Source: Odiellus spinosus (taxonomy: Eukaryota; Arthropoda; Arachnida; Opiliones; Phalangiidae). Taken from it: a stretch of DNA of 64,000 nucleotides. Below are positions 36,190-45,439 of the stretch, one piece after another. The first letter of the stretch is position 1; each line of letters opens with the position of its first letter. The translations under genes were made by a program, and so were the position numbers. The notes beneath the pieces were generated by a model. The model did not search any database, was not told the origin of the DNA, and worked only from the letters and a program-made list of their open reading frames with translations. The DNA lies in contig OY987236.1 of NCBI GenBank assembly GCA_963920705.1, positions 13,592,886 through 13,656,885 on the forward strand, in the 5' to 3' direction.

Positions 36190-36490
36190 GGGGTTATTTT
36201 TAATTGATCGATTTTCAATTGATTGAAACGGGTTTTTATTTCCCAACTGATTGAAACGTTTTTTTATTCTCCAACTGATCGATTTTCAACTGATCGAAAC
36301 GATTTTTTATTCCCCAACTGATCGAAACGTTTTTTATTCCCCCAACTGATCAATTTTCCACTGATCGAAACGATTTTTTATTCCCCAAATGATCGATTTT
36401 CAATTGATCGAAATGGGTTTTTATTTCCCAACTGATCGAAACGAGTTTTTTATTCCGCAACTGATCGATTTTTAAATGATCTAAATTGCT
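36190..36490 (+). repeat. Degenerate GATCGA repeat cluster
   Basis: Repeated CAACTGATCGAAACGATTTT and TGATCGATTTTCAACTGATC units of about 40 bp, each locally palindromic. A related stretch lies at 5310-5455. Confidence 0.8.
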
Positions 36491-37280
36491 TATATTGAAG
36501 GTTATGTTAGTTTTTTTTCAATCGTCGGTCATTTGAATGTCGATCCCTTGGACCTAAAGCGTCACGCACATTTGTAAAATTAAATAAATCAAAGAAACTA
36601 AGCTCCGTACCTTTCATTTTCCAAGTTTCGTAAGAACGCGTAAACCCAGAGGTATAAAATGTTAAATAAGGCTTTTTAAACTTAAATATATAATCTTTAG
36701 GCATTCGAAAAAAAATAGTGACAGCCTCACTTTATATTTAATATATAACGAAAATATATGCAGTGAATGTCTTCTACAAATATTTAAGCGCGACCTTCAG
36801 CCCTTAATTAATTTCGACCCTTTTCTCCGAACGCTTAAAGACTAGGTATGGATGAGTATTGTGCCATTAAATAAACGGAATCTGGTTAATTTTTCTGTGT
36901 CATGGTTAATTATTAAAGCGTATATGGATCGGGGAGACTGCTTTAAGTAGCGTAGATAATTAACTGTAATACGTTATTTAGGAGCTAATTTTGAGATAAA
37001 GTGCTTTTAAATTTTCCTTAATATTCGTCATTTATTAGGATATTAAAATTTGAAACGCGATGGCAATATTGATTGTAGGTTTTAAAATACTTTAATATTA
37101 AAATATAATTATTATAAATTGAAGTGAAGTTATATTTACGAAATTGCATTCCAATAACTTCGGAATAAAACTGGAAGACTTGTTTAAATTATTTTTAGAA
37201 ACTAATTAACGGACTACAAAATAAAATAAGAAGTCTTTCAGAATATTTCGACAAGATTTTTATATTTAAAAGAAGGTTCT

Positions 37281-37905
37281 TAAAGTGAGACTCTCACCAT
37301 TATTTCTCCAATTGCTATGAATTTTTTTATACCTTTGTGTTGATGCGTTCTTCAGAAACTTCAAAAATATATAGGTATTTTTTTTACCATACATGACGTA
37401 GTTTATTTCTGAAACGTAATTAACTTAAATTTTCGTACTTAGTGGATTAAGTACTTTTACGAAAAAGGCCGCGCGAAACTGACCTTATCACTCGTGACAA
37501 AACGCGCGAGAATCAACTGTAGGCTCTACAATATTTTAACGATCTTTCCGAAAATTTTACTCTAGAGATACGGTCACACTAGCATTTCTTAATCGATTTG
37601 AAACGTTAAAATCGAACCGATATTCAAATCGCCAGGAATCGTTTTAAGCGTAATGTACTCACGCATTATCTTTATAAATCGATTTATCGTAGTTTCATCT
37701 ATCGGTTGATGAAACCGAATCGGTACGAAACTGGTTCCGTAGCAATTACGAGAATTCGAATCAAATCGATTCGAGAAAAGACTTTCCCGTTCACACGACT
37801 CTATCAAAACTTTTTGAAACGGTTTAAATCGATTCCAAGGTCTACTATAAACGCAGCTATATTCCATTTGTAGTTCATGAAATATTCGAAACAGTCTCAC
37901 TTTAT
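37281..37905. mobile_element. Family J element with AAGTGAGA termini, TA-flanked
   Basis: TAAAGTGAGACTCTCACC opens and CAGTCTCACTTTA closes the element. TA at both ends is compatible with a Tc1/mariner-type duplication. The family core (ACGTAATTAACTTAA, AGTACTTTTACGAAAAAGGC, ATCAACTGTAGGCTCTACAA) is present. A family A element is inserted within. Confidence 0.75.
37566..37858 (-). mobile_element. Family A MITE inside family J
   Basis: Starts AGATACGGTCACACTAGC and ends ATAAACGCAGCT. It sits within a family J element (37281-37905). Flanking trinucleotides TAG and ATA do not match cleanly. Confidence 0.88.
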
Positions 37906-38440
37906 TAAAAAAAAATCTCTCGTGACACGTACTAGGATACGCTCTTTAAGAGAGTTTTCGAAAAAGAGACTCCGTTTCAGTCCTTATGTGAACTTCTTCC
38001 ATTGAAGATTGCCTCGTAGCATTTATTATAAAGAATAAAGAAAAATATATCTTCCTAAAAAGGGTATTTAATCATAGAAACCTCGTTAACCCGGGATTAC
38101 CCAACTGCTACGTGCGGAAATATTTTGGTTTCGTGATATGAAACTACTTGGATGAAAAGTAATTCTTCGGATGTTATACTACGTTATATCATTCCTACGT
38201 TAGCCTCGGCTTATATTAGTTCAAAACCAAAAAAGGATTTTGTAGCTATTATTTTTTTGGTTAAGTCAAAATCCTGGTAATGAATGGAGCTGCTAGAGAA
38301 GTCCTTTTTAGTCATTTAGGCAGAGGCTAGACTTTCTTTGACTTGTTAATCTTTCTCGAGGGCTTGGGGTTAGTAAACTTTTTGAAGGAAAAGTCCAAGC
38401 TGAAATATGGTTGACAAGTTTTCGCTGGTCAGAAGTAATA

Positions 38441-39234
38441 GTTTAAACCAGGGTCGTTATTCAAAGAGAAGTTATAGTTTGAAAATTGGAGTTGAAATTC
38501 AGGGAAATTAAAATACGAGGATGAAAAATAAAGGGATTTAGCTATGAGAATTTGAAACTTTGGGTGAAAAATATGGGGAAGGTCAGGGAATTTGAAACTT
38601 TGGGGAAATGATTATCGAAACGTCAGGGAATTTGAAATTTGGGGAAAATGATTATCGAAAGGTCAGGGAATTTGAAATTTGGGGAAAATAATTATCTTAT
38701 CAAAAGGTCATGGAATTTTTGAAATTTTGATAAAGAATTATTGAAAGGTCAGGGAAATTTTAAAATTAAGGTTTATAATTAGGGGAAGATCAGAGTTTTA
38801 AAATTGGGGTAGAAAACTAGGGAAAAGTCTTGGAATTTGAAAATTATGGTAAAGAATAAAGAAAATTTCAAGGAATTTGAAAATTATGGTAAATAATAAA
38901 GAAAATTTCAAGGAATTTGTAAATTTGGGATTTAAAGTTCCAATAGGACCGGAGTTTTAGGGTTAAAGTTGAGTATATGTCAGGGAATTTTTATATGTGG
39001 GTTGAAGTTGAGATTAAAGTCAAGGAACTAAAATACAGTATTTAAAAAATTAACTGAAAGTCAGGAAAATTGAAAAAGGTTTAAAAAATATTGGAAAAAT
39101 TTTGGAATTTTAAAATTGAGGTTAAATTTAAGAGAAAAGTCAAGTTACTTTGAAAATGGGGTTTAAACACGTAAAGGGTGACGTTTTGAAAATAAGGAAA
39201 AAAGTTGGATAAAGTTTTATTTGGCGTTGTATCC
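38441..39234 (+). repeat. Long degenerate GTCAGGGAATTTGAAA repeat region
   Basis: About 20 imperfect units of roughly 40-45 bp built on GTCAGGGAATTTGAAATTTG. It is related to the arms of family F but expanded and diverged. It ends at CCTCCCTTTAA, a family D-type terminus. Confidence 0.7.
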
Positions 39235-39320
39235 TCCCTTTAATCTAAATGGAACGTGATTATTTATGAAAAAAAAAGGTTTTCAAGTTTTATGTCTCTA
39301 TTAATGATGTCGTCTGTTGC

Positions 39321-39726
39321 TAAAGTGAGGCTGCTGAGCATTTTTTTTTTTTTTTTTATTTTTTTCGAACGCCTATGAAATATATTTTTGTTTTCTCATA
39401 CTATTAAAACGCCATATTCAAAATTTTATACCTTTGGGTTGAAGAGTTCTTAAGAAACTTGATAATGGTAATTTTTTTCCCGATATATGACGTAGTTTTT
39501 TTCTGGAAAGTAATTAACGACCGCATGACGTGCCAATACGCGAGAGAATCAACTGTAGACTTTACAATAGTTACCATAACATAGTGTTGACGTAGTATTG
39601 CGGATAATTTTTATTTCAAAACTTGTTTTCTATGACGTATGTATATATATTTTTAATTTTTTTAACGATTTTCCCGAAAATGCTTCTCAATTTACATTTG
39701 GAGTAATCCGATACAGCTTCACTTTA
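39321..39726. mobile_element. Family J element, second TA-flanked copy
   Basis: TAAAGTGAGGCTGCTGAGC to ACAGCTTCACTTTA, about 406 bp, with the same ATCAACTGTAGACTTTACAA core. It contains a poly(T) run. Confidence 0.75.
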
Positions 39727-39737
39727 ATTTTTACATT

Positions 39738-41163
39738 TAAAGTCTACAGTTGATACGAACCCTACAGGCATTTTGATTAAATAATGATAGTAATTGTTTA
39801 GGTTTCAAATAGTGTTTATATTCAAATTTATAATTTCTAACTAATTAAGGTTAAATATTATGTATATAGTGTTTCGCTTTGGGGTGGAAAAGTTTTATTC
39901 TGAATTTATCCCCGTTATTATTTTAATTTTGTTTAAGCTCGGTTTGTAGTCTAGCGATTAATAAATATAATTACGCGGAGTAAAAATTCAAATTGGGTTA
40001 ATATTCTAGTATATTTAATATATTTTTAATTAAACATAGTTTAATACAAATATTTTAATTTGGATTTAAGAAATCAACATTATGTTTTCTGCAAATTTTC
40101 TGACAGTCATTTTTAAGATATATTTTTTACCGTGTTCATTAGAAATATATTTTACTAGCTTTTGTTGATATTTGAGAACTAAGGTGTACTGGAACTTTTG
40201 AATACGCAAGAGTCTGAACTCAAGACACTGTCGAAGCTGAACTCAGATGTTACGACTAATTCGATTGTCTCCATTTCGACTCGTGCTCTAATTAATTCTT
40301 CAAAAGTTTTTCTCCATGCAAAATTAACTTAAATTCAAATATCATTCCCAAATATTGATTTAAACGTGAAAAATCTGATTGACAAATTAGAAAATAAGTT
40401 AAAACTTAAATTCATATTTGAAACGTTTTGTTGGATGTTGTTTGAGTATATTTTATCCCAAAAATTTGATTTTAAATTTAAAGATTTGACAAGTTTTAAA
40501 ATTGGCATGTTTTGTGTTTTATCAATCGGAATCATTACTTCATTTGATATCTTGTTATTGCAAAGTATTTCAATTTCCTTAAATTGTTCAACTAATTGTT
40601 CAATGTAAACTAAATTATTAATTAACTAGATATAAACTTACCTTTTAATATTAATTGTACGAAGCACCAACAAAACCGGATATACAGTTATAACATCAGC
40701 ACCACGTTATTAAAAATTACGATATAATAAATTAAGTCATCACAAATTTACTGTTCAGTTTAACGAAGTGGCAAATAGTTTTTTTAAATATAATAAGATT
40801 TTTTACAAATAGCTTAGTATTTTCGTAAATATTATTAGTTCCTCTTAAGTGAGGTGTCAAAAGAGTGGTCTCGATATTTTAAACTATGATAGAGAGCAAG
40901 CTAGAGCTTAGTAGCGTCGCCCCTGTTATGGTCACGCAGAGGCGACTTAGCTTTATGTTCTGTTCCGTCTTTTACCGCGTGTTCTCTCCGAGAGTCCGAT
41001 TCGAGATCTTTCGACTCAAAAGCGTCGTTCGCCTTCTCCTGTGAGAACGCTTCGCCGCTAGTCTATTCGCCTGTTGCGCCCTCTACGCCTGTTCTCATTG
41101 GTCGTATAACCGAGGCGGCACAGTCTTTTGATGTATTCATTGCTCTCCAGTCTCCACTAAATT
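39738..41163. other. AT-rich then G/C-richer unassigned DNA
   Basis: 39740-40850 is very AT-rich. 40900-41130 is G/C-richer and resembles no family here. Frames at 40335-40608 on both strands overlap each other and look accidental. Confidence 0.45.
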
Positions 41164-41184
41164 GTCTATTTCTCTCTCTCTATC

Positions 41185-41216
<32 letters not shown>

Positions 41217-41217
41217 A
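41164..41217 (+). repeat. (CT)n-rich microsatellite
   Basis: Imperfect CT repeat with single T additions. It follows a G/C-richer stretch (40900-41130) that includes CGCGTGTTCTCTCCGAGAGT. Confidence 0.9.
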
Positions 41218-41593
41218 AATCTCTCCAGCACCGATCCTCAATTCTCGATCACGTAAAAAACCTTGATTTTTGAGGATAAAACTTTTAAATTATCTTTAAT
41301 TCGATCTGCGCGCAAGCTGGTTTATAAAATTAGTTTTTGACTATTAACAATGGACACCTATCTTAATTTATAAAGAGGAAACACAAAACATGGCGTTCAT
41401 TAGTGGCTTCTAACTGCAATTACTGCCAGTAGTAACTAACAAAACCACGTGCGTATCAGCGTATTCTATATCAATAGGAGAGTGCCAATCAAAATTATAA
41501 TTTTAATCCAATCTATTGTGAATGAATGAATCTTAACTATATTCGCTCTTAATGAATCCCTTTTGTGCTCTCATCCGTATGTGATGTGTCACC

Positions 41594-42434
41594 CTGATAA
41601 AGGGAGTATTTTGGTACATTAATATAAATCTGTAAAACCTATAAATAGAGAACAAAGAGGAAAATTAATTATTAATTCTGCGTAGTAAAACATTCAGGAA
41701 GTGTCTTTGAATTATACAAAGAAATCAAAACATTTCTGATTTTGGCATTATATTAAAAGTATAACCTTTGAATAATCCAAAGACGGCCCCACCTGTGGCT
41801 TTATTAGTGAATTCGCCCCACCTTTGATTTAATAAAATCCCCGCGACACGCGCTGCGGAATTCTTTTGAAATTAGCTAAATGTCTTTCACGCGCACAATC
41901 GTGCGTACAACATATATTTCATGAATATTAATTTGTAGTCGGAGGTACTTCTTTTAATCGAATACCAAAATTTCGATTTTTATTGCCACAAATCGGAGAC
42001 ATTTCCGAAATGTTTTAATACGCGAACAAGTCTTATTATTAATAGTTGCCAAAAGTCTATCACTTTATTCAACACTTTAAACAACGCCACGTAGCAAAGG
42101 TCCAGGTAAATGTACCGGCAAATTATGATTCGAGACACTCTGCGACCGAAGTCGGTGTAAATAATGAACGGAAGAAGCGCCACTCTTTGGAAAAATTTCG
42201 GAGTTGGGAGGGAAGACAATATAGCCAAGCGCGGCCCGCTTAAAATCGTACCTCTCTCCCGACTCTATATATCGTGCCAGACAAGGTTGATGACATTTTT
42301 GGCTGGTTTTAAGTAATGGACTAGTACGTTTAGCTGGACATTTGCTGATAGTATTGAGCTACGGGGCGTTGTTTACTTTTGATAGTACATAATTGATATA
42401 AAATGCTTTATTTTTCTCTTCATCATCCCTTTAA
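41594..42434 (+). mobile_element. Repeat E2, probably complete element
   Basis: Starts TAAAGGGAGTATTTTGG and ends TCTTCATCATCCCTTTAA, termini related to AGGGAG...CTCCCT. It contains CCCACCTTTGATTTAATAAA and CGCGACACGCGC blocks shared with 35813-36030. Fragments also occur at 26190-26400 and near 55680-55775. The frames at 41980-42243 are chance readings. Confidence 0.6.
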
Positions 42435-42987
42435 CGAAACCAATAGCGTATTTGAAATAACTTTGAGATAAGAGAAAAATAAGTTAATAACAGATAAGTC
42501 TTTTTGAAACTAAACAAGTTGGATTAAAATCTCTTCCGAGTGCGTGATGGGTGGTTACTTCGTAATTATGTAGGAAAACGATTCAATCCTTGACGACGTA
42601 GTAGTGTCTGGCAATCCTCTTCCAGGCTTTACGTTATGGGGCGCATCGCCCCTCCCCCTTGGCAAGAATTAAGAGTTTATTTATTGTTGAGCCTCTCTTA
42701 TATGGGATTTTGTATACGCACTCTCTCCCTACAGATTTCCTAATTTTATCCGGGCTTTTGAACTGCACGGCCCGATTAAAGATAACTAAAACTAGAGCTC
42801 TACTTATTTAAACGTAATTAGCGTCCGAGTGAATGAAAATTCTCCCCCACATATATAGAATGCTTTTGCCGCTTTGCGATCTTCTTCCATAAGCGAGGCT
42901 TAAAAGGGAGTATGCAAATGAAACTCGTGGGATTTTTATCAGATTATTTAAAAGTCTCCAAATCAAGGGAAGTAGACAATGATTACG

Positions 42988-43205
42988 TTCGGTTTCAACA
43001 ACCGATAGATGAAGCTACAATAAATATATTAATTAAGATAATGCGTGAACACGTGACGCTTAAAACGATTCCTGGGGATTTGAATATCGGGTTGATATTA
43101 CCGTTTCAAATCGATTAAGAAATGCTAGTGTGACTGTAGCTAATAAATCGATTCCTGGCGATTTGAATATCGGTTTGATTTTACCGTTTCGAACCGATTA
43201 ATAAA
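42988..43205 (+). mobile_element. Family A MITE, 3' half with a partial tandem repeat of its end
   Basis: Covers TTCGGTTTCAACAACCGATA through CTAGTGTGACTGTAGCT. A second partial copy of the last segment (ATTCCTGGCGATTTGAATAT onward) follows, which suggests local duplication or a second truncated insertion. Confidence 0.8.
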
Positions 43206-43400
43206 TTTTGAGTTATTTATTAACGATCTTCCCGAAAATGTTACTCAATATTCATTTAGATTTTTATTGAAAAATCCTTGACAGTCTGACTTTATTTAAT
43301 CTCGTTTAAACCTTTCCGAAAATGCTACTCAAATTCAAATGTAGAAATCGTGAGACATCGGTGATAGCGTGAAGGAAGAATACGTTGAGTACGTCACTTG

Positions 43401-43580
43401 TAGAGATCGGGGTTTGGACAAAATAATCCACAACTATCAGTTAATCAGTTAATCATAAAACAATAATCGGAAAATTATTCGTGATTACATTGGATTTATC
43501 ATAGACTTTCCTCGGAAAATTTTACGTTATGAATAAAGATAAAATAATCAGAAATTTTCTTATCCAAACCCCGATCTCTA
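43401..43580 (+). mobile_element. Family C hAT-like MITE, copy 4
   Basis: 180-bp copy with TAGAGATCGGGG termini. Flanks GTCACTTG and GTCACATG are a 7/8 matching 8-bp target duplication. Confidence 0.92.
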
Positions 43581-44740
43581 GTCACATGAGCAGATAACTA
43601 AAAATAACGTTATTTAAAGTTAACCTAAATGTTATTAAGGCAGGGTAAAGTTAGGTTGGTCGGGAAGGTAAATTTTGGTTTCCCAGCTTGTTTCCATTTA
43701 CCTCAGAACAATTATCTAGTAAAATAAGGAGTTGTTTTGCAATTTGGCGCTCAATTAGTCTAACTTTATATATATGATTATGTTATTCACTTTAATTAAA
43801 AACGAGTTTAAGGAGAATTTCTACAGTCTTGAAGTTATAATTTCGCATTAAGAATCTTGTTCAAGTATATAATTTAATTTTCTCGATCTTCTTACCTTTA
43901 TAATAATAATGACTTTATATTCGAAGATATGACGATAAAGTTGATATATGAAACGTACGAAATACAATGAAACGTAATTAAGTACCCTGTGAGCCATATT
44001 AATTCCATTCGTTTTCGTTGCTTGAGCAGAGCAACGAGGTAAGGAGTGGGAGAGAGATATCACAATTGTATCTAACCTGGCAATCTTCACAATGAATGGG
44101 AAATGGAGAGGTTTGAGAGGAAAATGGTAGGTAAGGTGGATGACAATTAGCAAAGGGATTCAAATTATCCAACATCTATCTTACCAATTAGGCGTATTAA
44201 AACCGGAAATGGTTAAAGTTCGGTGAAATCGTGTAGTATATCCAAGGAGGATGGAGGAAGGAGAGGAATAGTTGAATAGTTTAGACGATTAGTGAGTGAA
44301 TTGTGACTGTTAGTTGTCTTGGAGCGTTGCGCATGTCAATGCCCGTGCACGTTAAATTGGCCAATTTTGTATTTGCGCCCTCGTGGGGAGGCAAATGGAT
44401 CAGAGATCCCCCCCCCCTTGGATCAGTAATAAATTTTTTTAAGATATAGGACAAATATTATTATCTTTATTGTTTTTACATGGTTTTTGTTTAATGAATT
44501 AAGTTTAAACAGCTAGAGGAAGTAGACTGCAGAGCTAAACAAATTTAGCCTGGGGTTTAGTTCAAGGTTAATTTCAAGCAGGAATAAACAGATAATTAAG
44601 CGAAGGAACGACTGATTTCTTAGTCACATACTCATAATCATGCAGTTTTCTTATAAGAAAAAAATGTATGCCGTAGGCTTATTGGCTTTATGCCAATAAA
44701 TGTTTCACTCGTGTGTTGGTGCATTCATTCCCAGCTGTAT

Positions 44741-45116
44741 CTTGGAGGAATTATGTGATATGGAGTTGCCGACTGTTCGTTTTTCTATTGAAACGATGGT
44801 TAGGATTGCCGGGCCTAGAGCGCCGTGTTTTCCCCTTTTTGTGACCACTTAGCTCCGGCGCTCGCGCGCTTCTACCTTCGCGCCGTACGTAAGCTGCTGC
44901 CTTCTTCCCAAAAAACCCCGTCCGTAGACCGTCGTAGTAACCGCCGTTTAGTTTGAAATTTGGTAGAAAGCATTTCCCGAGCCACGCGAGTCGTGACGCC
45001 CCCCTTAAATATGCGTGTTACCTTGGTAACGGTATGCGCGTCGTAGTAGGAGAGGCCGCTACGAGTAACGAAGTTTATAGGCAGTCGGCAACTCCATATC
45101 ACATACTTCCTCCAAG
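44741..45116. mobile_element. Foldback element Q just downstream of the IR gene
   Basis: Inverted arms of about 34 bp: CTTGGAGGAA, one mismatch, then TATGTGATATGGAGTTGCC and GACTG. A perfect 7-bp duplication GCTGTAT flanks it (44734-44740 and 45117-45123). The interior is G/C-rich. Frames at 44872-45141 are chance readings. Confidence 0.92.
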
Positions 45117-45219
45117 GCTGTATATTAATTTCGATTCGTGAAAGCTCCTTTAAATATTAGTTTTGAAGTTTCCAATATAAAAACCTCCGGAGCGGCTGGG
45201 AGCTTCTCTCTTTTCTGAT

Positions 45220-45439
45220 TCACAGTATTTGCGTAAAAATAATCTCCAACAGAAAGATAACGCACGACATGAGAATTCCGTAAGCCCAAATGTAAAATAT
45301 GTTTGACAACTCTTCGATGGTCATCTTTTTAACGTTGTTAACGTTAGTATCTCTCTTCTCCAAAAAATAAATATTGAGGTGGTAATCCATTTGTTGCTCA
45401 TAAGGCGTCAGTTGACTGGTTTCCACAAATCTTAGCGTC
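45220..45439 (-). CDS. IR exon 6: M4 helix and C terminus
   Basis: Reads FVETSQLTPYEQQM, then a basic and acidic linker, then IEELSNIFYIWAYGILMSC and a final hydrophobic run to EIIFTQIL and the stop. A membrane helix ending in an F..E-type motif close to the C terminus is typical of the IR family M4. Two acceptors nine bases apart (before 45439 or 45430) are both in phase. The upstream TTTCTAG|GA resembles the exon 5 acceptor and is preferred; the difference is three residues. A foldback transposon ends 104 bp downstream of the stop. No clear AATAAA signal lies between them. Confidence 0.8.

Noticed and set aside
40335-40608. Frames on both strands
   Set aside because: Fully overlapping antisense frames in very AT-rich DNA with no recognisable motif.
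44872-45141. Overlapping frames on both strands
   Set aside because: They lie in the G/C-rich interior of foldback Q and mirror each other.
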